Shown here in pieces: positions 7,224 through 14,756 of a stretch of DNA of 18,962 nt. The notes beneath the pieces were generated by a model, which was given only the letters and a program-made list of their open reading frames with translations, had not been told where the DNA came from and did not search any database. Source of the DNA: CAZFQG01 sp964520785 (GTDB lineage: Bacteria; Planctomycetota; Planctomycetia; Pirellulales; Thermoguttaceae). Position numbers and translations under genes: made by a program. Position 1 is the stretch's first letter; each line of letters starts with the position of its first letter. The stretch lies in contig CAZFQG010000122.1 in the NCBI GenBank assembly GCA_964520785.1, positions 1 through 18,962 on the forward strand, given 5' to 3'.

Positions 7224-7782
7224 GCTTCGTCTCCGCGAGGGGTTGCGTACTACCGGCGAATCGCCGCGGACCAGACGGCCCTCCGGCATTTAACGGCCCT
7301 CCGGCATTTATGGGTCAGTCTACCAGGATGGAGGTGGCCACGCAAGGCGAAGGGATCCGTGCGCGCAACACCGCGACCTCGCTTCGGCACTTCAACGAAA
7401 GTCATTCTATCGAGGGGTGTGGTCAAAACCAGACAAGGCACTGTCGTGAGTCTGCGATCGAGCGTAACCTTGGGTCTTGCGATGTCCGGTTTCTCATGAG
7501 CGAGACCCGGCGGCCGAAACCAGGTAAGCGTTTCCCTCGTTTGTTCGAAATGGTGGGTTATACTGATACCGTTGGTCCGGTTAGATTATATGAACCAAAC
7601 GGGATGTCTCGGAAAGCCGGGTAATCCTGCCGATAAACGGAGAGGGTGGCAGGTCCCGCCGACAACGCCGATATCTGCCGACGTGCTAAGAAGGTTTTGT
7701 TTTGAAGTGACTAATTTTTAATGAACTTTGGGAAGACGGGGGTGTTTGCCGTGCGACTCGGTGAGAGATGAAGGAACGATTG
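7224..7782. other. 559-base divergent intergenic region
   Basis: No convincing gene here. It separates the minus-strand propeller genes from the plus-strand ketosynthase gene and so should hold both promoters. On the minus strand a perfect TATAAT lies at 7590-7585, but the only -35 near 18 bases is TTCCGA, so it is weak. On the plus side an AT-rich patch at 7695-7725 is the most promoter-like stretch, without a clear -35/-10 pair. It contains the 18-base tandem duplication listed separately. Short open frames (for example 7191-7499) have no recognisable protein character. Confidence 0.6.
7275..7310. repeat. 18-base perfect tandem duplication
   Basis: ACGGCCCTCCGGCATTTA occurs twice head to tail, at 7275-7292 and 7293-7310, with no mismatch. 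It lies 52 bases upstream of the minus-strand propeller start codon, in the expected 5' leader or promoter area. It may be a doubled regulator site or a recent slippage duplication. Confidence 0.85.
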
Positions 7783-9096
7783 ATGGTGTCGAATCAGAGA
7801 AGCGTGGTCATTACGGGAATGGGGGTCGTTTGCCCGTTGGGGTCTGACCTCTCAAGTCTCCGTAGCGCGCTGCGCGAGGGCCGCAGCGGGATTGTCCCGT
7901 TGACTACCCTTCCGGCTGGGGATATCGGTATCACGTACGGGGGCGAGGTACCTCGGTTCACCGGGCATATCAGTGAGTTTGGAGAGATATCGAGCGACCA
8001 GAAGAAGCAGCTCCGCAAGTCGCTGAAGGTCATGTCACGGGAGATTCAATACGCGGTCGCCTCTGCGCAGTACGCGTTGGACCATGCCGGGTTGCATCTG
8101 GGGGATTTGGCTCCAGAGCGTGTCGGAACCTGCTTCGGATCCGACTACATCGCGACGCTGCCGGACGAATTCGTTGGGCCGTTGCGTGCGTGCTCGCCGC
8201 TCAATGGAAAAATCGATTTCGCCGAGTGGACCGCGAAGGCGATGCCGCAGGTAAATCCCCTTTGGCTGCTGAAGTATCTGCCCAATATGCCGGCGAGCCA
8301 CATCGCGATTATCAATGACTTCCGAGGTCCCAGCAACTCGATCACCGACCGCGAGGCGTCGTTCAATGCTTCGATCGATTGCGCCGCGAGGATCATCGCG
8401 ACCGGCCGAGCCGACGCGATGCTCGTCGGTGCCACCGGCACCCGGCTCCATCCCGTTCGTACGTTGCAGACGCTAAGCCAGGAAGAAGTCGCCCCTGCGT
8501 CGTTGACACCGTCCGAGGCGTCTCGGCCGTTCGACCGGGACCGCAACGGAATGGTGCTTGGCGAGGGGGCCGGCGCGATCATCCTGGAAGAAGAGCAATT
8601 GGCCCTGAGGCGGGGTGCGACGATCCACGGCCGTGTTATCGCCGCCGCGGTCGCGTGTTCCCGAGGTCGAAACCGTCTTGCGGATCGACGTCAGGCGCTG
8701 GGAAACGCGATGCGCCGTACACTGTTGATGGGGCAAGTCGCCCCTAAAGAGATTGGTCATGTGCATGCACATGGACTGGGGACGCGTTCATGCGACACGG
8801 AAGAGGCGGCCGCGATCATTGACGCTTTCGAGGAACATGGGCGCGACGTGCCGGTGGTCGCGCTGAAGAGCTATACCGGGAACCTCGGCGCCGGGTCCGG
8901 CGCGGTCGAATTCATTGCCAGCATCCTGGCGCTCCGCGACGGCCGCCTTTTCTCAACGCTCAATTACGCGAATCCGGATTCGCGATGCCCTCTCTCCGTC
9001 AATACGGGTATCGATACCCCCTCTGGGGACTCGTTTCTGAACCTGAGTGTGAGTCCGCAAGGTCAAGCAGCGGTGGTATTGACTACGCGCGAATAA
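7783..9096 (+). CDS. beta-ketoacyl synthase homologue with atypical active site
   Basis: 437 residues from the ATG at 7783, which has AAGGA 6-7 bases upstream; an in-frame ATG at 7768 is possible but has a poorer SD. The fold is the FabF/KAS II thiolase type: VVITGMGVVCPLGSD at the N-terminus, FDRDRNGMVLGEGAGAIILEE in the middle, AHGLGTRSCDTEEAAAI and KSYTGNLGAGSGAVEFIASILALRDG near the end. Numbering from 7768, ungapped alignment to the FabB/FabF nucleophile region places Glu196 (SITDREASF) where the catalytic Cys belongs. His335 of AHG is kept, Lys367 is kept, and the second His (TGH in FabF) is Asn372. Condensation by the usual Cys chemistry is therefore unlikely. It may act as a decarboxylase, a chain-length-factor-like partner, or something else. 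No acyl carrier protein, ketoreductase or other fatty-acid gene is adjacent. A terminator follows. Confidence 0.88.
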   Translation: MVSNQRSVVITGMGVVCPLGSDLSSLRSALREGRSGIVPLTTLPAGDIGITYGGEVPRFTGHISEFGEISSDQKKQLRKSLKVMSREIQYAVASAQYALDHAGLHLGDLAPERVGTCFGSDYIATLPDEFVGPLRACSPLNGKIDFAEWTAKAMPQVNPLWLLKYLPNMPASHIAIINDFRGPSNSITDREASFNASIDCAARIIATGRADAMLVGATGTRLHPVRTLQTLSQEEVAPASLTPSEASRPFDRDRNGMVLGEGAGAIILEEEQLALRRGATIHGRVIAAAVACSRGRNRLADRRQALGNAMRRTLLMGQVAPKEIGHVHAHGLGTRSCDTEEAAAIIDAFEEHGRDVPVVALKSYTGNLGAGSGAVEFIASILALRDGRLFSTLNYANPDSRCPLSVNTGIDTPSGDSFLNLSVSPQGQAAVVLTTRE

Positions 9097-9155
9097 TGTC
9101 TGTGGGCGATCGTCTGAATAGCTTTTCTCGGCGGGGATGTTCTTTATTCCGCACG

Positions 9156-9177
9156 GTGTCCTCGCAGGACACTTTTA
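9156..9177 (+). terminator. small intrinsic terminator after the ketosynthase gene
   Basis: GTGTCCT 9156-9162 and AGGACAC 9166-9172 pair perfectly around a CGC loop and are followed by TTTTA. The T-run is short, but the position 60 bases after the stop codon and just before the nusA promoter fits a terminator separating the two units. Confidence 0.7.
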
Positions 9178-9241
9178 GCGTACAATACAATTGATATGGA
9201 GACGCCGTGTAAGGATTCGGTTTCGGACCCCTGCATCCCGG

Positions 9242-9270
9242 TTGACAGGATAGTCCCAAGCGGCTATTCT
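9242..9270 (+). promoter_or_regulatory. sigma-70-like promoter for nusA-infB-rbfA
   Basis: TTGACA at 9242-9247, a perfect -35, is separated by exactly 17 bases from TATTCT at 9265-9270, which matches the TATAAT consensus at four of six positions. Transcription would begin near 9277 and leave a leader of about 370 bases before nusA. It is downstream of the ketosynthase terminator, so the nusA unit seems independently expressed. This is the best promoter match noticed in the window. Confidence 0.78.
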
Positions 9271-9277
9271 TACCGGA

Positions 9278-9648
9278 TTACATCGTTAATAGAGAAGTTT
9301 TCGCTGGTTGGAACCATCGGCGAAGCCGATCCGGCAAGTCGGAATCCAGGTCTGCCCGCCTGTTCCCGCGAGCGACCGTTGCGTGTCGTTTTTCGACGAG
9401 ACCGTGGTATTTCCGGACTTGTGCCGGTTTTTTTGTCCCTGGTGAAGGGAATACGCAGCCTCTCCTCTGCGAGAGGTTGCGCGGACTCTTGCGTTCTTCC
9501 TTTGGGGGAGCTAAAGAGAGCCGTTGGGCGGAAGAAGGTTGTGGCACGGTGGTGCCACAACGGACGAGGTCGAAGAGGTTCGCGACGAACCTCTTTGACG
9601 ATTTGGCATGGCCCGTTGCCGTGCCCCCCGGAAAGGGTAAATCACGTT
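9278..9648 (+). ncRNA. long structured 5' leader of nusA
   Basis: The leader is packed with inverted repeats. A stem at 9300-9324 (TTCGCTGGT against ACCA and GCGAA, with a 3-base bulge). CCGG 9413-9416 and 9424-9427 followed by seven T (9428-9434), a possible attenuator. H1, CGCAGCCTCTC 9454-9464 with GAGAGGTTGCG 9471-9481. A long-range TTCTTCC 9494-9500 with GGAAGAA 9530-9536. H2, GTTGTGGCAC 9538-9547 with GTGCCACAAC 9552-9561. H3, a 14-base stem 9569-9582 with 9586-9599 including one G-U pair. H4, GGCATGGC 9605-9612 with GCCGTGCC 9618-9625. The nusA SD region follows H4. NusA is known to autoregulate in E. coli; whether this leader does so, or holds a new RNA element, is inference. I do not recognise a known riboswitch class. 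Confidence 0.6.
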
Positions 9649-10947
9649 ATGAACCCGAGCGAAGTGCTCCGACTGGTCGACACGATTCATCGAGAACGAA
9701 ACATTGACAAAGAAGTCGTTTTCGAGAGTATCGAGGCTGCGCTTCTCTCAACCGCGAAGAAACAGTACGGGGAAGGGGACGACGTCAATATCTGGATTGA
9801 CCGCGAGAGCGGCGTTATTTCCGGAGAACATGACGGAATACCGTTGACACCGGAGGATATTTCCGAGCGGATCGGTGCGCAAACCGCCAAGCAGGTGATG
9901 ATTCAGAAGATCCGCGAGGCGGAGCGTGATTCGTTGCTTCATGATTATCTGGAACAGTCCGATCAACTGGTGGTGGGATCGGTCCACAGCGTGGCGGAGA
10001 AGGCGATTCGGATCAACCTTCCGAAGGCCGAGGGGTTGTTACCGAAGAGTGAACAAGTCAGCGGTGAAGTGTTCCGCGCCGGGGATCGCATCCGCGGGAC
10101 GGTGTGCGAAGTCCGCGCGAAAGGTTCGAAGGTTCAGGTCGTCATCAGCCGGAATCGGGTCCATTTGATCCGTCGCTTGTTTGAGCAGGAGATTCCGGAG
10201 ATCGGGGACGGGGTAATCGAAATCAAGGCGTTGGCGCGCGAGCCCGGTTCGCGGACGAAGATCGCGGTGTATAGTGAAGATCAGCGGATCGATTGCGTGG
10301 GAGCCTGCGTCGGCGTTCGAGGGAGCCGAATCAAGAACATCCTCGACGAGATCGGGAACGAGCGGATCGACGTCGTTCCTTATAGCGACGAAATGCAGGT
10401 TTTCATCCCAAACGCCCTGCAGCCCGCGGAGGTGGAAGAGGTCATCCTCTGCCAAATGCTGGGAAAAGCGATTGTATTGGTCCGCGAGGACCAGCTTTCT
10501 CTGGCGATTGGCCGGCGCGGCCAAAATGTTCGCCTGGCGAGCAAACTATGCGTTTGGGACATCGACATCATGACCCGCGAGGAACTGGACGAAGAGATCG
10601 AGCAAGCGGTCATGGGTTTCAGTTCGCTCGAAGGCATGGACGAAGAGCTGGCGGAGCGCCTCGTAGGCGAAGGCTTCTTGTCCTACGACGATCTTTCCGT
10701 GATCGAGCCGGAGGACCTCGCGGAGATGGGCGGTTTGGACATGGACCGGGTCGAGGCGATCATTTCTCAAGCGGAAAAGATGGCGAGCGAGGCGGAAGCA
10801 CAAGCACAGGAGGAGCGTCGCCGCCAGAGAGAAGAAGACCGCCGCGAGGCGGCTCGCGTGGAGTCCGGCGACTCCCTTGCGAACGAACCCGGATCGGATG
10901 CCGCTCTTGGTAACACCGAATTGAGCGGCACGGATGGGAGTGCTTAG
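9649..10947 (+). CDS. nusA: transcription elongation/termination factor NusA
   Basis: 432 residues from ATG 9649, where the NusA N-terminus MNPSEVLRLVDTIHRERNIDKEVVFESIE begins. The 151 codons open upstream overlap the leader hairpins and promoter and are rejected. Domains: N-terminal RNA polymerase-binding domain to about 130; S1 domain about 135-200 (GSVHSVAEKAIRINLPKAEG, ending VVISR); KH1 about 205-280 with GVRGSRIKNILDEIGNERIDVV; KH2 about 283-345 with LAIGRRGQNVRLASKL. A helix-hairpin-helix-rich acidic C-terminus follows (SSLEGMDEELAERLVGEGF, LSYDDLSVIEPEDLAEMGG), then a charged, glutamate-rich tail. NusA controls pausing, termination and antitermination on RNA polymerase. It heads the nusA-infB-rbfA unit; rimP, often upstream of nusA, is not there. 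The SD is GAAAGGG about 11 bases from the ATG, farther than usual. Confidence 0.97.
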   Translation: MNPSEVLRLVDTIHRERNIDKEVVFESIEAALLSTAKKQYGEGDDVNIWIDRESGVISGEHDGIPLTPEDISERIGAQTAKQVMIQKIREAERDSLLHDYLEQSDQLVVGSVHSVAEKAIRINLPKAEGLLPKSEQVSGEVFRAGDRIRGTVCEVRAKGSKVQVVISRNRVHLIRRLFEQEIPEIGDGVIEIKALAREPGSRTKIAVYSEDQRIDCVGACVGVRGSRIKNILDEIGNERIDVVPYSDEMQVFIPNALQPAEVEEVILCQMLGKAIVLVREDQLSLAIGRRGQNVRLASKLCVWDIDIMTREELDEEIEQAVMGFSSLEGMDEELAERLVGEGFLSYDDLSVIEPEDLAEMGGLDMDRVEAIISQAEKMASEAEAQAQEERRRQREEDRREAARVESGDSLANEPGSDAALGNTELSGTDGSA

Positions 10948-11074
10948 CATGAAAAGGTCTACGCCGTGACCCGGTGGCGGGAAACCCCTCCGTATTGGAC
11001 CGGCGACCGAGAAGGCCGGGACGTTCCTTCAGCGGCACGTTTGGCGTGTCTGGAGAACGGCCGGTCGGTTCGGC

Positions 11075-11099
11075 TTCCTCGGGAACTGGTCTCGAGGAA
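11075..11099 (+). promoter_or_regulatory. stem-loop in the nusA-infB gap
   Basis: TTCCTCG 11075-11081 pairs perfectly with CGAGGAA 11093-11099 around an 11-base loop, in the 205-base gap between nusA and infB. No T-run follows, so it is not an intrinsic terminator; mRNA processing or stability is possible. Nothing else in the gap resembles a gene. Confidence 0.35.
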
Positions 11100-11135
11100 T
11101 CGAGGTGACGCGCTGATTGCCCGTCACGAAGAGTT

Positions 11136-11155
11136 CGAAAGGAATTTTTTCGTTG
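11136..11155 (+). promoter_or_regulatory. infB: infB ribosome binding site inside a small stem, TTG start
   Basis: AAAGGA at 11138-11143 is the SD for a TTG start at 11153, about 9 bases away. CGAAA 11136-11140 can pair with TTTCG 11148-11152, leaving GGA in the loop and the start codon directly after the stem. This decides the start: IF2 proteins begin with the PIRIYALAKQLN-type domain that follows immediately. An upstream TTG at 11117 has no such support. Confidence 0.55.
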
Positions 11156-14131
11156 CCCATTCGCATTTACGCATTAGCGAAGCAATTGAACCTCGACAGC
11201 AAATCGCTGGTCGACATCTGCGAGCAAGCAGGCGTCACGGGGAAGGGTTCTGCGCTAGCCAGTCTCAGCGACGACGAGGCCGAAACGGTCAAAAAGTTTC
11301 TCGCTTCTAGTGGTTCCGGCCAGCAGACGGCCGCGAAGCCGCCCGCCGACACGCCTCTTGGCCGCATTCGCGGCAAACGCCCCAGCGGCCAGACCGAACC
11401 GGCGGCCCCGCTGCGCCGCGAGGATTACATCGCGCCGGCCGGCGCGACCGGCGGCAGAATTCGCGTAATCAGCGAGCCCCGGCACCGGGAGACACCTCTG
11501 CCGACCGCGAAGGAGCAGCCGCCGGCGCCTCCGCCCGCGGCCCCGGCGGCGGAGGAGGAGGAAAAGCAAGCCGCTTCGCCTACGCGGGAGGTTCGGGAAG
11601 AAGTTTCGACGCCCCCCCCCGTTCCGGAAGAGGCCCGGCCCTCGAAAACGGAGAAAACGGACACGACCGCCCCCGCCCCACCCCCGGAAGTCGCTCCGGC
11701 CGCCGAGCCGGAAGTGGAGGAAGAATCACGCGCGGAGGTACCGAGCGAATCGCGTCCGGTCGCCCCGGATTACGGGATGCCGGAGCGGCCCGCGGCGGCC
11801 GAATTGGACAAGCCGATTCCGGTCCTTGGCCCGAAGCGGCCGCGCGGCCCGGGCAAGGAAGGGGAAAAGCGTGTTCGCGACGGTCGGGACGAAAGACGGA
11901 ACGGGCCGACGATCAAATTGGCTCCGATGCCGAAACTGAAGGAGCCCGCGCAGACGGCGAAGAAGGAGCCGGCCGCCCAGAAGCCCGAGATTCGGCTGCC
12001 TCTGGACGCGATCCGATCGGGCAAAGTGGGCAGCAAGCCTCTTGCGGAACATATCAAGCAGCAGGAAGAGAAGAAACGCAAGAAGGAGGCGAAGAAGAAA
12101 GTCGGCAAGGTCCGTCCCGGCACAAAGGAAGAGGGCGATAAGCCGTTCGAAGAGGACGATCGCGACGTTACGCGAGGGCGGAAGCCGCGCGAGAAAGGGA
12201 CGGATCCCCTTACGCTCGGTGGCCGCGAGCAGCGGCAACTGAAACGAAAACGCGCGACGCGTCGCCGCCGCGAGGACGAATCCGATTCTCCCATCCGGCG
12301 CAGTTATCGCCGAACGAAGAAGGCCGGTTTGAATACCGCCGCCCCGCGCAAGAGCAGCGTCGTGGTGGAGCTCCCATGCACGGTGCGCGAGTTCTCCGAG
12401 GCGCTCAGCGTACCGGCGGCGACGGTTCTGTCTCAGTTGCTTAAACTGGGTCAGGGCGTCGGCATGAATATCGGGGCGGAACTTGATCCGGAACTCGCGG
12501 AGTTGATCGCCACCGAGTTGGGTGTGGAGGTTGATTTCCGCCGTCCCAAAGACCTTGAGGAACAATTCATCGAGACGACGGAGGAGGTTGAAGACTCTCC
12601 GGAGACCCTTCGTCCGCGGCCCCCGGTGATTACTTTTTTGGGCCACGTGGATCACGGAAAGACGTCGCTTCTGGACCGGATAATCAACATCAATGTCGTT
12701 TCCGGCGAGAAGGGGGGGATCACGCAGCACATCCGTGCGTACCGGATCGAAAAGGACGGACATCCGATCGTCTTCGTCGATACGCCGGGACACGAAGCAT
12801 TCACGGAGATGCGCGCCAGAGGCGCCAACGTGACGGACATCGCGGTGCTCGTCGTGGCGGCGGACGACGGAGTAATGCCGCAAACCGAGGAGGCCATTTC
12901 CCACGCGAAGGCCGCCGGCGTTCCGATCGTCGTGGCTCTGAATAAGATCGACATCCCCGGCGTGAGCGAGCAGAAGGCGTACGAAGGTCTGGCCACGAAC
13001 GAACTGCTGCCCGTCGCCTGGGGGGGCGACACGGAAGTCGTTCCGACCAGCGCGATCACCGGCCAGGGGATCGGCGAACTCCTCGATACGCTTCTGATGA
13101 TCGCCGAACTCCACGAACTCAAGGCCAATCCGGACCGCAACGCCGTGGGCACCTGCCTGGAATCGGAGATGCACGAGGACCGGGGAGTCGTGGCGAAGCT
13201 GCTCGTCGAGAGAGGAACGCTGCGAGTCGGAGACGTCGTCGTCTGCGGATCCGGTTACGGCCGTGTTAAGGCGATGTACGATACCCTCAATCCGGATCTC
13301 CGCCACGAACAGGCGGGGCCCTCCACGCCCGTCAACGTCACCGGCCTGCACGAAGCCCCGGGTGCCGGAGACCGTTTCCACGTTCTCGAAGACATTTCCA
13401 AGGCGCGGGAGATCGCCGAGGAACGAGCCGATCGCAAGCGCGAGAAGCTGATCGTCGGCGGGAAGCCGAAACACGTCACCTTGGAGAATCTCTTCGAGCG
13501 CCTCGGTCAGACCGAAGTCCAGACGCTCAACGTGATTCTCCGCGCCGACGTCCGCGGATCGATCGAAGCGATCCAGAAGGAGCTTACGAAACTGGACCAT
13601 CCGGAGGTACAGATCAAAGTTCTGCAGGCCACCGTCGGGGGTATCACGGAGGCGGACGTCCATTTGGCGGACGCATCCGACGCCATTATCATCGGATTCA
13701 ACGTCGTTCCGGACGAGGGCGCGAGGGCCCTCGCCGATGAACGAGGCGTCCAAGTCCGGCGATACGACATCATCTACAAGCTGACCGAAGACCTCCGCGC
13801 CGCCCTCGAAGGAATGCTCAAACCGGAAGAGCGAGAGAAGGAACTCGGCCGCGCACTGGTGCAGCGCCTCTTCCAGATCAGCCGATTGGGAACCATCGCC
13901 GGATGCCGCGTCCTAGCGGGCAACATCGAACGGGATTCGCGGATTCGCGTCATCCGCGAGAGCCGGATCATCGGCGACTACGCCCTCGATTCGCTCCGCC
14001 GCGAAAAAGACGACATCCGCGAAGTCCGCGAAGGCCTGGAATGCGGCATCAAGCTCAAGGGCTATAATGATCTGAAGGAGGGGGATATCCTCGAGTCGTA
14101 CCGGATCGAACAAGTAGCACGAACACTGTAA
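11153..14131 (+). CDS. infB: translation initiation factor IF-2
   Basis: 992 residues from TTG 11153. Residues 1-50 form an IF2 N-terminal helical domain (PIRIYALAKQLNLDSKSLVDICEQAG). About 60-390 is a long disordered linker rich in Pro, Glu, Ala, Lys and Arg. A second IF2_N-type domain follows (VELPCTVREFSEALSVPAATV), then the GTPase domain with G1 GHVDHGKTS at 497-505, a switch I-like GGITQHI, G3 DTPGHE at 543-548, G4 NKID at 597-600 and a G5-like TSAITG. Next are the beta-barrel domain II, domain III (ENLFERLGQTEVQTLNVILRADVRGS) and the fMet-tRNA-binding C2 domain (GRALVQRLFQISRLGTIAGC). IF2 brings initiator tRNA to the 30S subunit and promotes 50S joining. The length is in the large class common to planctomycetes. 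A run of nine C at 11632-11640 lies in the linker. rbfA follows 22 bases on. Confidence 0.97.
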   Translation: MPIRIYALAKQLNLDSKSLVDICEQAGVTGKGSALASLSDDEAETVKKFLASSGSGQQTAAKPPADTPLGRIRGKRPSGQTEPAAPLRREDYIAPAGATGGRIRVISEPRHRETPLPTAKEQPPAPPPAAPAAEEEEKQAASPTREVREEVSTPPPVPEEARPSKTEKTDTTAPAPPPEVAPAAEPEVEEESRAEVPSESRPVAPDYGMPERPAAAELDKPIPVLGPKRPRGPGKEGEKRVRDGRDERRNGPTIKLAPMPKLKEPAQTAKKEPAAQKPEIRLPLDAIRSGKVGSKPLAEHIKQQEEKKRKKEAKKKVGKVRPGTKEEGDKPFEEDDRDVTRGRKPREKGTDPLTLGGREQRQLKRKRATRRRREDESDSPIRRSYRRTKKAGLNTAAPRKSSVVVELPCTVREFSEALSVPAATVLSQLLKLGQGVGMNIGAELDPELAELIATELGVEVDFRRPKDLEEQFIETTEEVEDSPETLRPRPPVITFLGHVDHGKTSLLDRIININVVSGEKGGITQHIRAYRIEKDGHPIVFVDTPGHEAFTEMRARGANVTDIAVLVVAADDGVMPQTEEAISHAKAAGVPIVVALNKIDIPGVSEQKAYEGLATNELLPVAWGGDTEVVPTSAITGQGIGELLDTLLMIAELHELKANPDRNAVGTCLESEMHEDRGVVAKLLVERGTLRVGDVVVCGSGYGRVKAMYDTLNPDLRHEQAGPSTPVNVTGLHEAPGAGDRFHVLEDISKAREIAEERADRKREKLIVGGKPKHVTLENLFERLGQTEVQTLNVILRADVRGSIEAIQKELTKLDHPEVQIKVLQATVGGITEADVHLADASDAIIIGFNVVPDEGARALADERGVQVRRYDIIYKLTEDLRAALEGMLKPEEREKELGRALVQRLFQISRLGTIAGCRVLAGNIERDSRIRVIRESRIIGDYALDSLRREKDDIREVREGLECGIKLKGYNDLKEGDILESYRIEQVARTL

Positions 14132-14153
14132 CCGCCAGCCCACGAGTTTTGCC

Positions 14154-14573
14154 ATGTCGTCGCGGAGAGTGCTGAAGGTCGCCGAGGCCGTGAGAGAAGT
14201 CGTCTCGATGGCCATCCTCGCGGATATCAAGGATCCGCGCGTCCGGGACGTCACCGTGACGTATGTCGAGGTGACCGGCGATCTCCGCGGCGCGAAGGTC
14301 CACGTCTCCGTCATGGGGGACGACCGTAAGCAGCACCTCAGCCTGCGGGGCCTGCAAAGCGCGGCCGGTTTCCTGCAGTCCAAAATCGCCAAACGGATCG
14401 AAACCCGTTACACTCCGCGGTTGGAGTTCGTATTGGACCAGGGAGTCAAACACTCCATCGAGGTGTCCCGGATTCTCAAGGAAGTCCTTCCGGTCGAGCC
14501 CGCCGAAATAGAACCGGAAGAGGCTGGATCGGAAAACCACCTCCCCGAGGAATTGGACGACGGCCGGGTTTGA
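14154..14573 (+). CDS. rbfA: 30S ribosome-binding factor RbfA
   Basis: 139 residues, slightly longer than many RbfA proteins because of an acidic C-terminal tail (EPAEIEPEEAG). The KH-like fold is visible: RVLKVAEAVREVVSMAILADIKDPRV, the usual DPR(V/I) segment, then VTVTYVEVTGDLRGAKVHVSVMG, and KRIETRYTPRLEFVLDQGVKHSIEVSRILKEV with the typical PRLEF(V/Y)xD-x-G motif. RbfA helps 16S rRNA 5'-end maturation in the 30S subunit. It starts 22 bases after the infB stop with no strong SD, consistent with translation coupled to infB. The order nusA-infB-rbfA is widely conserved. Confidence 0.96.
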   Translation: MSSRRVLKVAEAVREVVSMAILADIKDPRVRDVTVTYVEVTGDLRGAKVHVSVMGDDRKQHLSLRGLQSAAGFLQSKIAKRIETRYTPRLEFVLDQGVKHSIEVSRILKEVLPVEPAEIEPEEAGSENHLPEELDDGRV

Positions 14574-14756
14574 ATCGCGCCGGCGGTCCGCGGTCCGTTA
14601 CGGGGCCAAAACTTCCCTTGTAAGCACGAGTTGCGCCCGCGGCGTTTCGGTTGATCGCCGCCGGGGTGAGCGTCGCGGCCCTCCCGGTCGCGCGAAGCGA
14701 GTTTCCACCAGTCCCGATCGGGCTTTTTCGACGAACCGTTAGCAGAGGATCGTTCC

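Noticed and set aside
7541..7564. TTGTTC and TATACT as a plus-strand promoter for the ketosynthase gene
   Set aside because: The spacer is only 12 bases, too short for a sigma-70 promoter.
9196..9648. In-frame upstream extension of nusA by 151 codons from an ATG at 9196
   Set aside because: It starts before the TTGACA/TATTCT promoter, runs through the strong leader hairpins, and has no NusA-like sequence; the NusA domain begins exactly at ATG 9649.
10966..11310. 114-codon open frame between nusA and infB
   Set aside because: It overlaps the start of infB out of frame and has no recognisable motif; I considered a YlxR-like gene, which often follows nusA, but its motifs are absent.
11726..13753. 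675-codon open frame on the minus strand
   Set aside because: Antisense shadow of infB; GC-rich codon use leaves the opposite strand open. The sequence is Arg/Asp-rich with no recognisable domain, while IF2 on the plus strand is certain.
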